Assembly: GCA_036897095.1 (NCBI GenBank)
Contig: JAYMSP010000098.1
Coordinates: 1-64,000, forward strand
Length of the DNA: 64,000 bases
Reading direction: 5' to 3'
Source of the DNA: Plantago elongata
Lineage: Eukaryota > Streptophyta > Magnoliopsida > Lamiales > Plantaginaceae
Under the pieces are notes generated by a model. That model made no database searches. It was not told the DNA's origin and saw only the letters and a program-made list of their open reading frames with translations. Below are positions 50,121 to 60,966 of this stretch, one piece after another. The stretch's first letter is position 1, and every line of letters begins with the position of its first letter. A program made the translations under genes and the position numbers.

Positions 50121-51350
50121 GGCAAGGCTCCTAGTTTCCTCAATGATATGCCCAGCAGTAGACAAGAAAGGAGAAGGCTCATTCAAATAATTGACCACAT
50201 TTAAGCAATGTCCCTCAACGATCACAACCGGAACAGCAAGCTCAAGTGCCAATTTGACAGCATATTTTGCTGCTATAGCTTCAACGGACTCGACACAAGT
50301 AATATGAGTCACTTTGATCTTCTTCCACGCAAGAACAGCACCATTTGAGTCTCTGGCCACCAAACCAACACCTGAATTCGCCCGGGCAGCATTCACAGAT
50401 GCATCATAATTCACTTTCACGGCTCCAGGCACCGGGTGGCGCCAGCTTGACGTCTGGAATTCCAGGGGTCAAGGATGACAAAACTGGTATCTAGCTTCCA
50501 CATAACGAGCCAAGTATTGTCCCACAAACTGAACTGATTCAGCTGCATCACGGTCCCTTCCTTTGTGGATGAGTGTATTCCGATGAGACCAGATATTCCA
50601 GCAGGAAGCAACAAAAAAATCGAACCCATCCTTAGACAGAGAGTTCCGCACCTGTTCAACCCAATCTGAAACCTGCACACCACATTGTTCAACCCAATCT
50701 GAAACCTGCACACCACAATTATAAATGGAACTGTAAGGCAAAGATGATACAGCCCAATACAATCTAGCATAATCGCAGTCCCTAAAAGTATGAAGCAGGG
50801 ACTCTTCTCCTAGTTTGCAAACAAAACAACCCACGTCCAACTCAACTCCTCTATTGCGTAAAAGAGTATAAACCGGCAAAGAGTTGTGCAATAATCTCCA
50901 ACATATTTCAATTTTATTTGGAACATTTAAACTCCAGACCCAATTCCAGTTAGTAACACCAGTAGCACTGGAGCAACCAGTTTTGTTTGTGAGAGCCAGC
51001 AAATGAATTGATCTGGCAAGTGATAGGCGCTGCTGACCGAGAAATGGCCGTGTTTAGTGTGGCTCCAGATTTGAGTATCAACAGCCTGAGAAGATGCCAA
51101 AGGGATGCTAAGGATAGCATCAACATCCTGTTGCCAGAACATACTCCGCAGTAACTCTATATCCCACTGTCCAGATGTATCAATGAGAGAGGAAAACATG
51201 AAACCTTCTACGCAAATAAAATTGGGAGTAAACGGTTTAAAACCAGACTCCCTAGGAATTCAATTATCCTCCCAAATATGAATCTGGGAACCATCATCAA
51301 CCCGGCAACGCAATGCTGTTTTCACAAGATTAATAGTTGAGTAGCTCAAA
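50121..51350 (-). mobile_element. L1-type LINE ORF2 C-terminal part (zf-RVT and RNase H)
   Basis: Reading leftward: a RVT-associated region with IWSHTKHGHFSVSSAYHL and VPNKIEICWRLLHNSLPVYT, then the zinc-finger-like CFVCKLGEESLLHTFRDCDY (the zf-RVT domain), FFVASCWNIWSHRNTLIHKG, and an RNase H domain beginning VKVNYDASVNAARANSGVGL with VESVEAIAAKYAVKLALEL and VIVEGHCLNVVNYL. The first Asp of RNase H is present (NYDAS). The reverse-transcriptase domain is missing, so the copy is 5'-truncated near 51,350. The frame changes in places. The 3' end continues at 44,669 beyond the copia insertion. Confidence 0.9.
50653..50718 (-). repeat. 33-bp in-frame tandem duplication inside the LINE
   Basis: Two adjacent units starting tgttcaacccaatctgaaac at 50,653 and 50,686 repeat 11 residues (CGVQVSDWVEQ) without changing the frame. 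The units are nearly identical, so this is younger than the LINE insertion or was inherited from a recent parent. Confidence 0.85.
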
Positions 51351-52176
51351 TCAAAGTATGATTAAGAATCTCATAAAAACAATTTATTGGAAAAATAAAT
51401 AAAAGCACACAAACATTGTTATTATTATGGAGAAACGTTTGTGTGTTATAAGGTGAAGAATATGAAAGTTCACATTATAAACCCCTTTGTGTAATTTTTC
51501 ATTAACCAATATACGTTTTGTTAATTACAACATCGTTATCTACAATATCATTTTTTCCTAAAAAAATATAGTGTGGTTCAACCGCGATACATATTTCATA
51601 GTACTTTTAGAAAGTGAAAACTAAAATTTCGGAACTTATATCACAATACAAAGTCAGTAACCGTGTGATTGTGAACAGTGTTTTGCACTGATCCTTCATT
51701 CCAGAAACGTTGACTGACTTGCATTGCATGACTAGTTGTCAATTTGCCTTCGTTTTCCTCGGTCGAGAAATAGTAATATATTGGCGGCCAATTTTGGAAT
51801 CACATAACTAAAATCTACAACTAATTAATAAACTGTGGATGCCCAATTTGTACAATTAAGTTGTACATTTGGATTTTGTGGATGTTATTGTATTCTCGCA
51901 AGTTGTAGTATCTAAGGATCTCCAATATTGTAACTGATGATGGTGTTAACTGTTGAACTATGTGCCAAATATAATAAATACTATGTGAATGTGATCTAAT
52001 TCTTGGTGTGCTCGCGTATCCTTCATGCAGGAGAGGATCCCATATTTTTTACCTTAATTACAAGCTAGTACATTCTATTGTAGATCTTCATAAATCATAA
52101 TAGTTAGCACACTTAAATTTTCCTCATATATAAGCAATTACAAAACCATTATATTGGTTCACTGCAAGTCTGCAAC
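51351..52176. other. Unassigned AT-rich DNA
   Basis: No gene or repeat with clear ends was recognised. Confidence 0.4.
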
Positions 52177-52188
52177 AAACTATACTTA

Positions 52189-52791
52189 GGAAACTAATAC
52201 TGCAGGTTTTGGATGTCTAATTTGTGAAGAGTTTGGAAATTTTCTAGCTGCTAAATCAGGATATTTAGGCAACACAACTATTAATATTGATGAACTTGTT
52301 GATGTTCGGGAGGATTTACTCTTAGCCAAACAATTGTGTTATTCTCTTATTATTCTTCAGACTGACTCCCAAGTTGTGTATTTTAATTTGCAGAATCCGA
52401 CAGATACTCCAGGGCCACAGACTCTCCCTAGGGGTCCCTCTGATGTTTCTTAAGGATATCGATAGTCTACTCGGAGGTTTACAAGATCATCACATTTTGG
52501 TTGTATATAGGGAATCTAACCGTTCGGCAGATATACTAGCTAAGTTTGGTTGTCAACTCCGTTCTCCTCAACTCGCTCTCAACACTTGTTCGCATGATGT
52601 CTCACAACAAGCTCATGTCCCGTGGTTTACTTGGAACCTCTGTCAGTCATGGCTCGATCCTATGCTTATTAGTGATAGACAAGACTATGTTCCGAGGCTA
52701 AGTTCTGTAATTGCTTCGGCTAATTCGGTTAGTCCGTGATGTATCTTGTAAACTCTTTCTGGTATTGTAATATATCTATCTTTAAAAAAAA
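52189..52791 (+). mobile_element. Short 5'-truncated LINE insertion with target-site duplication
   Basis: The 12-bp repeat AAACTATACTTA flanks it exactly, 52,177-52,188 and 52,792-52,803, just after a run of eleven A (52,784-52,794, overlapping the repeat). The body encodes LINE RNase H: GFGCLICEEFGNFLAAKSGY, then TDSQVVYFNLQN, and in another frame RESNRSADILAKFGCQL, the terminal RxxNxxAD.LA block. The change of frame shows at least one indel. The TSD plus poly(A) is the signature of target-primed reverse transcription. It is 603 bp, a dead-on-arrival copy. Confidence 0.9.
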
Positions 52792-52803
52792 AAACTATAC
52801 TTA

Positions 52804-53781
52804 ATTTTTATTTCGAGCCCAATTTGAAATCACGTACCTACAAAAGGGTTACTTCCGGCGGCAAGGCTTTGTCAGACGACTCATAGTGCAGTCTAATTCA
52901 AAAAACACAAAGAAAAAATATATCTAGAGAATAGATTAAAAAGTCACTTACGTACCTTTTTGTGTCCTTAAGTTTCTAGTTGTTTTTTTAAGACGAATGA
53001 GAAACTAATTTAGTTGAGTGGTACATCGTATTTTACGATGTAACTGAGATCCACGTCTTATTTTTTAATTGAAAAATAAAATGTGAATTTCCATATATGA
53101 GATAATCAATTGTAAGGGACAAATGAAAACTTAATTATAGTGTCTACTAATCGTTATGGAACAACCAACAAGGACATGTTGCTCGATTGCACAGTCATTG
53201 CAAATATAAGATGTCAAAATCCGTCTTTGAAAATCAGACTGTAATCGTCTGGGCGTATTTGTAGAAGGGTTAGTTTTATCGACAAACCTTTGTGAGGTCT
53301 TGATGTGCTCTACATAGCTAAAGGAAGAGTATTATATATAGAGAGGATATTAGATAGCAGATTGTGCATAACCTTATGTAATTGAGGAATAGGGCCTTAT
53401 GAGTCATGGACTTTGGCACTTTCTTGTATCAGTCTTGGGCCTGAACCTCAGGAATGGGCCACCTGGAGTGTGTATCCAACTTGCAAAGTAGGCGTTTTCC
53501 ATCCAGTTCGATTCTCTTAATTGTAGTAAATTCGTAATATATTATTATGCCGTATACTTAAAAACGAAAATGGAAGCACAACTTCAATACACAAAAAAAA
53601 GCTGATAAATCACGGATTGCACGATAAAACCACCCTTGGAGCAAGAGAATCAAACAAACAAATGAAATCGTTTGTTTTCAGATAACTGAAACAGAATTGA
53701 TGAGTCAAAAAAAGGGAACATTTAATAATAACCAGCATTAAAAAGAACAGAGACGAAATAAATACACGAACATTATTATAA
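52804..53781. other. Intergenic DNA downstream of the DMP gene
   Basis: No gene recognised. The right-hand few hundred bases probably include the DMP 3' UTR (transcribed leftward). Confidence 0.45.
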
Positions 53782-54468
53782 TTAACGTCGTGAGAGAGGG
53801 AATCCAATTCCGTGGCGTTTGGTCGGAAAAATGACGAACAACACGCTGCAAATCACCCCGATCGTGATCGGCAACGTCGTCAGCATCTCCATTGTCTCTT
53901 CTGATGGAGACGGGAAGAAGCAACCGATCACATTTGGATCAAACATAGCGACGGCTGCAAAAACCAGGATAGACATGAAAGCATGGACAAAATCAACGAA
54001 TCTCAATCTAAACTCAGCCGCCTGTTGAGGTGGAAGAGTGACAGGGGAGCCGTCGATGACCCACAGGCCGCGGAATGTTGCCACTCCGTACCTAACCTTT
54101 CCCTTCTCATCCCTGAAGCTGTCAGTTAGGCAAAGAAGGAAGCATGACAGCGCGCAGAAGCAGAGGAGGCCTAGAGTCCTCGTTTGGCTGACAAGTGTTT
54201 TGCATTTGCCCTCGTGGGTGAAAACCGGGGACATTACCTGGAATGTGAGAACGGAGCCTGTTGGAAGGAGGTTTGCCAGGTGGGCAGTTCCCTTGAAGGC
54301 CTTGCGAACAACCTTTTGGGCAGGCGTCTTCGTTGGTTTTATGGCGGACAGTTGTGGTGGTGGTAGGAAGTCCTCGAGGAGAGGAAGGTGGAGTTCATCT
54401 TGACTTTCAATGGAATTAACCTCATTGTTATTGTTGTCTCTTGTTCCTTCTTCTATTGGGGTGGCCAT
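53782..54468 (-). CDS. DMP (DUF679) membrane protein
   Basis: DMP proteins are small plant-only four-pass membrane proteins of endomembranes, studied in senescence and, for DMP8/DMP9, in gamete fusion. This intronless 228-residue gene has the normal length and single-exon form. Residues 1-55 are a polar tail with ELHLPLLEDF. Hydrophobic segments lie at about 64-82, 97-116, 159-177 and 199-215. Family blocks are HLANLLPTGSVLTFQ, SCFLLCLTDSFRDEKGKVRY, YGVATFRGLWVIDG, VDFVHAFMSILVF and FPTKRHGIG. The GLWVIDG and P-S-EE-T blocks (FFPSPSEETMEML) look more like the DMP2-7 type than DMP8/9. The subfamily is inferred by eye. The start is the only Met ahead of the polar tail. Both neighbours are unrelated; it stands alone. 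Confidence 0.93.
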   Translation of the reverse strand: MATPIEEGTRDNNNNEVNSIESQDELHLPLLEDFLPPPQLSAIKPTKTPAQKVVRKAFKGTAHLANLLPTGSVLTFQVMSPVFTHEGKCKTLVSQTRTLGLLCFCALSCFLLCLTDSFRDEKGKVRYGVATFRGLWVIDGSPVTLPPQQAAEFRLRFVDFVHAFMSILVFAAVAMFDPNVIGCFFPSPSEETMEMLTTLPITIGVICSVLFVIFPTKRHGIGFPLSRR

Positions 54469-55700
54469 TGTAAAATCCTGTAATTATTTCCTCTTTTTTG
54501 TTGCTTGTGAATTGTGATGAAAAGGGGAAATGATTACAGGATGCTAATATTCAAAAGATTTAATTAATAGTTATGCATGGGTTGATGAAAGATTTTTATT
54601 TTGGTTTTGGGATTTTATTTCTGAAAGTTGAAAGGTTTTGCAGGAGTATTTGTAGGGAAGTTATGCAAAAGCTGAGGTAAAATTTTAAGAGAGATAAAAG
54701 CAAAGGTTGTTCATTAAAATGAAGGTTTAATTTAATGTGTTTTATAATAGGTTTAAAGTGTTTTGAATCAAATAAATGAGGTCATTATAATTTCTAACTA
54801 GTACGGTTTAATTAATTTGTGTGTTGGAGAGATAATTTGTGTAGGAATCAGTGATCTATGAAATACCATGTGTTACTGTTACACATACTCTTACTTTTAA
54901 CCTTTTAATTAAATCAAATTATTCAAATAAGATCAATTATTTATGTGAAATTTTATTTTTGTTCATACGTGCCCAAAATAGATTTTCTCTATACTATTAG
55001 TATAGCATGAATGCATTATGAAGGAACTTGTACAAGTGTGTATTATATGATACGCAGTATAAAATGGGATCACAAATTATTTATACACCCGCCTGTGCGT
55101 AAATGAAAAATCTAAGCGGTTCAAGTTTAATACTTTCAATCCAACCTATAATTAATATAAACAGGAGCAGCAAAACTTATTATTATTTCTATATTGAAAC
55201 ATTGAGAGTCAAACAGCCTATAGAAGATTTTTAAAAAAAAATTGCACCTTTACAAAACTGTACTTACCTAAGATTGATGTATGGTGCAAAATCAACACTA
55301 AGAAATGGACAGTTGGTTCTCTGAAGAATTCAGTCCTGCATCGAAGTCAGCAAAACCCTCCCATAATGTTGTAAAGCATCTCCAGAATATCAACGACTCG
55401 GTCAGCATATAATCATATCCAGAGTGGCAACGTTTCACTTATTAGAAACGAGGCTGAAGACAGACGTCAATTCCCATTCTCAAGTCTGAACGCAGTAACA
55501 AAAATGGCATACAGAAACAGAACATACAGTATGATATTACTGGACTTCTCCAAAACATTGATACTAACAATTCTACTTAGAAGTAAACCAGTTGATAACC
55601 ATTCAAATCAAACAGATTTAAATCAAACAGACTTCGATGGGAACCAAATTGACAAACTGAGTGTTTTTCTACACTCCCACATGAAAGATCCAGATTTAAA
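54469..55700. other. DMP promoter side and intergenic DNA
   Basis: The bases from 54,469 rightward are the leader and promoter of DMP. No clear TATA box was picked out. A short inverted pair (aatcctgtaatt at about 54,473; gattacaggat at 54,532) flanks the leader. Beyond about 54,800 nothing was recognised. Confidence 0.4.
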
Positions 55701-55722
55701 GCCGTGAATGCAGACAGAATCA

Positions 55723-56900
55723 CTAAACATAGACACCAAGTTCTGATATTCTCCAAAACCACAAGAGTAATTTTACCTCATTTGTCCTGTGCAGCTCAAT
55801 CCTAGACTCAAAACTATAGTCTTGGAGCAAGCATCTATTCTGGCATCCTGTTATTATTCTCATGTCTTTAACATATAAAGTTTCTACTTCATGTAAAATT
55901 AGCTTTATATACATATGAATACTCTGATCAGAGAAGTCATCATTTTTCATGATATTCTTGTGCCGTCGCAAGCTCTGACCAATTTTCTTCACCACCAAGA
56001 TGTTAGATGTTATATACAGCTCCTGTCCAAGAGTAAGTAGCACAATATTTGATAAGATGAATGATAAAGCCTAGATGACTCGTGCCTCGAGGTGAACATG
56101 TACTGCCTCTTCCCTGAATATAGATTCGTGAATGTTTTTTCCCAGTTCCTACGAGTGATTTTTTTCGCAGTTTAGTGAAATAAGTAAAAGAATTAAGAAA
56201 AGATTGGCACTTAGTTATAATTAGCAAATGTTCCAACTGTAGTAACAAATTAAATGAACTGCCAGAACTCTATATTCCGGATCTAAACTCTGAGTGAGGA
56301 GAAATAAAGCACACATACTATTGGTAATTCCTTGTTTTTGTATCAGCCCCAGTATGCTAGTAGCCGTTGGCCTGGCACAATAAGAACATAAGATTAAGCT
56401 TAATATATATATATATTCTTCTAACAAAGTAAGCATACCATGGATGGCACTTCTAGTACTTCATTATAAATTTCCGGTGCAATAGATGTTGCAAGCTTTT
56501 GGTTGCTCCAAAGGAAAGAGATAATGGTGCTGGTGGAGTGTTTTGGCTGATTTAAGATACCAAACCTGGGGAATTGCTAGTGTTGATTTTTCTTTCCAAA
56601 AATGTATAGACTAATTTTCTGGAAAAGCTCTATCCCAAATAATATATACAACCGTACCTGTTTCATGATTTATGGCCGAAACAAGCGAGACAAGCTTTGA
56701 ATTCTCGCCGGAACACATGACTGGCAATATGCCATTGATGATATATGCCAGCTGCTCAAGCAACGGAGAGATTTTGGTCGTCTTGTTCAAAGTAGAACAG
56801 GGCATAGAACCATGATCAGTAAGCACTTCGTAACATAGCTGATTTAATAAGGTATAACAAACATCTCCATTAAATAGGCTAGCTTATCATCTCCCAGTTT
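55723..56900 (-). pseudogene. Exon-like fragments of an unidentified gene
   Basis: Four minus-strand stretches look like exons with AG before and GT after: about 56,850-56,656 (LCYEVLTDHGSMPC, LLEQLAYIINGILPVMCSGE), about 56,550-56,440 (STSTIISFLWSNQKLATSIA), about 56,367-56,270 (GLIQKQGITNSMCALFLLTQ) and about 56,030-55,860 (ELYITSNILVVKKIGQSLRR). Amino-acid composition is protein-like, but the reading phases do not match between the pieces as placed. I do not recognise the family. It could be a decayed gene, a wrongly placed set of exons, or non-coding RNA downstream of the PARN-like gene. Confidence 0.3.
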
Positions 56901-58548
56901 CCCCTACGTTATGAAATTCTCTACTAGTTTATCAACTTTCAGCAAAATCATCAGTTATTACGTGCAGAAATAAACAAGCACTTTTTTAAGTGCACAGATC
57001 AGAAATCCAACTTATTTTTGAAAATTCCATAAAGAAAAAATAATCATGAACACTATCTTGAGCGAAAAGATTTACACGTTAAGTAACTTGAATCCTTTCA
57101 CGATAGTTTCTGGAAGCATAAAAGCACCTATGTCAATGGTCCAAATCACTCTAGAGCTCATGCATATCCATCCCCAAATTTGATACCTGAACCTGAAGGA
57201 TTAAACTTAGGTCAGCTCACGAATAACTGGGAAGTAAATATACATGCCAATTGCCTAGACATTTATTGACCATTCAATGTGCAGCTCAGGTCTCAAAATT
57301 ATTCTTGTATTAAAATTTTAAATGCGACTAGCAGAAGAGTCGATTGGCTGAAGCTTAACTTACTTCCCACAACCTTGTGCCTGGAACTTATCTTAACCTA
57401 AACACGAGCTAGTTTGGCTATGTAAAACTCATTCTCAGAATCTCAGTCTACATAACTTGTGATAGCACAAGCTGATAAACAATGCCATAGCAACCTCTAC
57501 AAGTCTATCTTTACTGTGAGGTTGAAACCACACTCCATCAGAAGTTGCTCTAATGCCCATTTCTTTTTCTTGAACTAACTTAATTATGTTTTAACATGAA
57601 TGTGTGCATTAAACTTCATGTGGGCAAGATATTTAGTGCATCATGCTCATATTCATCAAATAACATGTCATAACATAGCGTACATGAAAAAGATATAACT
57701 TGGGAACTCAAGGGAACAGAAACAGAACCTAAAACATTGGACAGAAATAATTAATTCCGATTTGACGATGGCTATAGGTAAAATCAAGGCACCTTTTTTC
57801 TTTCATATGTTTCATGCATGAGTTCTTCATACAACATGAATCATATGTCTTAAACATCATACAGCATATGCATACATCCAATTCATCACATGGACATGGG
57901 TGATGGGACGTAATCATAATCATCATATAGCTACTATGTTAAACCACGAACATCAAAGAAATATGGATAGTATGCATAGTTAATGCATGACATAAATCAT
58001 AGTTAAACATAATTGAGCATTAAATACACTTCATATTCATAACCACGGTGCAAGTTCTAAAGGCTACATGCTCATACTACATGTATCAAGAACAGAGAAA
58101 TGTCATCCTGAACTTTATATGTAGCATATGCATGTATCATAAATAATACAACATGCTTGAACATAAATACCATAGCTTCACCATGATTGAAACTTCTTAT
58201 TCACTTGCAATTAAAAATTTGTACTGTGGATCTCAAATAAAGTAGCATTATCATGAACATTAGACACTAAACATTGCTTGAGCATAAATATGCGAGTTAA
58301 GGTCTTAAGGATGACCAATGAATTGCTCTGCTTACAGATTTCTGCAGAGAAATTAAAGGATAAAAACTTTATAGGCTGGAATCCTCACATTGCAGGTGTT
58401 TTTTCCAGTAACGATACAATGCTTCAAAGTTACATGCTTCAGAAGGCTATGATAATTATACCCTGCAACTTCAACCACCCAAAACAGAATTGCAGGCTTA
58501 GTACGATGTCCCCTCTCCCCGCAGCTGCAATAAATAAATTAGTCTGCA
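56901..58548. other. Region downstream of the PARN-like gene
   Basis: AT-rich, with several cat/atg-rich stretches around 57,600-58,270. No coding region is supported. The part nearest 58,548 should carry the PARN-like 3' UTR. Confidence 0.45.
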
Positions 58549-60363
58549 TCAAAGCTCAGCCAGGTTAATAATGTCGTCAGTGTTCCAAGAGATAACTGAT
58601 TGTTCCTGCTGCACCAGAGCTTCCGAGAGAATTCCAGTATTCCCCAAGACTTTATCTAGGCATTCCGCTAGATCTGGTTCCCATAAACCCAACTCACAAA
58701 CCCTCTTGTATGTCTCATACCCGGTGGCCTTCAGGCCCTTTGAGATTTCATCGTTCAGCTTATTAGACGCATAAGTTCCAGAATCCATCATGGTGCGGAA
58801 ACTTTCAGCAATACCGGGAGTCCAGAAAACAACCGCCGCACATGATTTATCCACCAAGTGGATGTAAAAACTTTCTGAGGACAATGCATGACAATCAAGT
58901 AAAAGACCTTTTATCTTTCCAATGGAAATTCCACCATGTAATCCCCACAAGAAAACAAGAGTTCCAGTGCTCACACTTCTATTGTTGCCAGTCCTATTTC
59001 CAACATCTTCACCTTTGGAATCCCCATAACTATTCGAGCAAGGATTAAAAATATTGGAGCGGCACTGAAGAGAAGGAGAGAATTGGATATGATCTCCTTC
59101 AGAAGTAAGTTTCAAAATAGAACACAAATTCACAAACAAGTGGCATATCTCAAGCACAACATGCCGGTGCATATTAGCTATATCAGTCTCCCCTCTATGA
59201 GAAATATCCAAATCTACTGGTGCAAAGAACTTTCTTTTCAGATAGGCACTGATCGAAGTAACACTGTCTATTTTATAGGGTCCAACTTCCTGCACGAGAT
59301 GGTTCACATCAAGTATTTGAGGAAAGACCAAATGAAGAGAACTCCTAAATTCATCCATTGTCAGTGGAAGTGAAGAAGAGAGAAACTTTGAATAAATAAA
59401 TGCAAACTCTTGAAGTGAGTTATGTGCAATAACAGGTTTCCCAGATGTAGAGATCAACTCTATCACCTCTCTAAATCCACGAACTTGCTTACTCTTCTCG
59501 CCAAGTTCCATTAGAAAAGCACTTCTGTCTTCTTCAGAACTCGTCAAAACAACACGAACAGCCTGAACTCCCCCCTCTTTTGCCGGAACTTTTATCGGTA
59601 CAACAGCTACATATTCTTCGATCACCTCGAGTACAAGCTGCACTTGCTTCTCACTGCAAACATCTATAGTGAGACATGGTCTTGAACCATACTCTCCACT
59701 TCCTGATACAAAACGCTTCAGAGAATTGAAGAAAACCTTCTCACCTTTACTTGAATCTGAACCTCCTCTACAACAATCTATCCAATTCGAAACTCGAGTT
59801 CTAATACTTCGCATAAAAAGAGAATCTGCAAGCGAATTCTTTTCGAAAGACTGCTTAACAAAGCCACCCAAATGCTCAACTTGAACTTTCTCTAACAACT
59901 CGTGCTCTCTAGACAAGTACGATATACCATCACGTATGCAAGCATTAAAGTCAAAACCTTGATGCACCATTGAACTCAAAAACGACGATTGGCATGAGAA
60001 AGCGTAACTAGGGATGTTAAGCTTCAACTCATCCCTAGGGAACAAATGGAAATTATACGGATGAGCAATTAGGTTTGAAGCTTTGTAAGAAAAGGGGCAA
60101 ACCGCGAATTGAAGAACATGAAAATTCTGAGCTGAGCGTTTGGCTTTGAGGTAAGCTATCTCGGCCGTATCAAAAGGGAGAACCTTTTGCCACAAGGAGG
60201 AGAAAGCGCCGGTTTTCTGCAGGGAAAGTGCGACGAAATCGGAATTGGAGAGGTGGGTTTTGAGGTTTGTAAGCTCCTCGTTGAAATTGGATTTGGTCAC
60301 CTGCTTTATGGAGTCCTGCCATTTGTTGGGTTGGGTGGAGAAGAAGCGTTTGTAGAAGAGCAT
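58549..60363 (-). CDS. PARN-like protein, probable pseudo-nuclease
   Basis: Related to poly(A)-specific ribonuclease PARN, the CAF1-fold DEDD exonuclease that shortens poly(A) tails (plant AHG2 acts in mitochondria). Single exon, 604 residues. The N-terminus (MLFYKRFFSTQPNKW) is rich in Arg/Lys/Ser/Phe, like a mitochondrial presequence. Family blocks: QVTKSNFNEEL (21-31), SDFVALSLQKTG (41-52), HPYNFHLFPRDEL (101-113), GFDFNACIRDGISYLSRE (136-153), RGFREVIELI (295-304), KPVIAHNSLQEFAFIYSKFL (309-328), and the C-terminal GYETYKRVCELGLWEPDLAE. AHG2 has DFVAIDLEMTG at the first block; here the catalytic Asp and Glu are Ser47 and Gln49, and the second-motif Asp is Glu319. This resembles the Arabidopsis AT3G25430 type. 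The start codon precedes the presequence and no upstream in-frame Met was seen. Exonuclease activity is unlikely (inference). Confidence 0.9.
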   Translation of the reverse strand: MLFYKRFFSTQPNKWQDSIKQVTKSNFNEELTNLKTHLSNSDFVALSLQKTGAFSSLWQKVLPFDTAEIAYLKAKRSAQNFHVLQFAVCPFSYKASNLIAHPYNFHLFPRDELKLNIPSYAFSCQSSFLSSMVHQGFDFNACIRDGISYLSREHELLEKVQVEHLGGFVKQSFEKNSLADSLFMRSIRTRVSNWIDCCRGGSDSSKGEKVFFNSLKRFVSGSGEYGSRPCLTIDVCSEKQVQLVLEVIEEYVAVVPIKVPAKEGGVQAVRVVLTSSEEDRSAFLMELGEKSKQVRGFREVIELISTSGKPVIAHNSLQEFAFIYSKFLSSSLPLTMDEFRSSLHLVFPQILDVNHLVQEVGPYKIDSVTSISAYLKRKFFAPVDLDISHRGETDIANMHRHVVLEICHLFVNLCSILKLTSEGDHIQFSPSLQCRSNIFNPCSNSYGDSKGEDVGNRTGNNRSVSTGTLVFLWGLHGGISIGKIKGLLLDCHALSSESFYIHLVDKSCAAVVFWTPGIAESFRTMMDSGTYASNKLNDEISKGLKATGYETYKRVCELGLWEPDLAECLDKVLGNTGILSEALVQQEQSVISWNTDDIINLAEL

Positions 60364-60966
60364 TTATGGATTTTGGTACCTTTTGGCTCAGATTTCTTCA
60401 CTGTAATGTGTTAATTTCTCGTTGTAGTGTGGATGGAGAAGCTGCTTATCACGGTGGCTGATGCTTGAGTAGATTTGAAACTGTAATCTTGTTCGGTGAG
60501 TGAAAGGAAGAAGAACACTACGGCTCAAGGAAAGAGTGAAAGATGGCTAGGTCTACTATTGGAGTGTCATAAATCATCCCATAATTTTTCTGATAATTTA
60601 GTTCATTTGTTAAATGTGTTATATAAAAATAAATAAGATACCAATTGTAAATTAAACGTTTACATAAACGTAACAAGCTTATTACGATAATATCTTCATC
60701 GAGTTAATAAGTTTGTGATAAACATGACTTTATTGTGATTTAATTTGATGTGGTCGGATAGACTAGATCGAACCGGAAGGTGAGAAGTTTATAAACTTTA
60801 GTTCAAGGGCTACTATAAGTATATTTGGGAGAGGGTTTACGCCTTCTGGATTAATAAACTATGAACATAAAATTGAAGTGATAAACTATGAACATAAAGT
60901 TGAAGTTTCTTTAACCGTATTATATTAGGGAAACAAATTTGACGTATAATTCAACAACCTAACTTT
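60364..60966. other. PARN-like promoter side and spacer
   Basis: The promoter and leader of the PARN-like gene lie here. No clear TATA box was identified. A duplicated phrase (gtgataaactatgaacataaa) occurs twice near 60,855-60,900, a 31-bp-spaced direct repeat. No other gene. Confidence 0.4.

Noticed and set aside
54038-54403. 121-residue plus-strand open frame
   Set aside because: Antisense to the DMP gene, which has clear family blocks on the minus strand.
59083-59373. 96-residue plus-strand open frame
   Set aside because: Antisense to the PARN-like gene.
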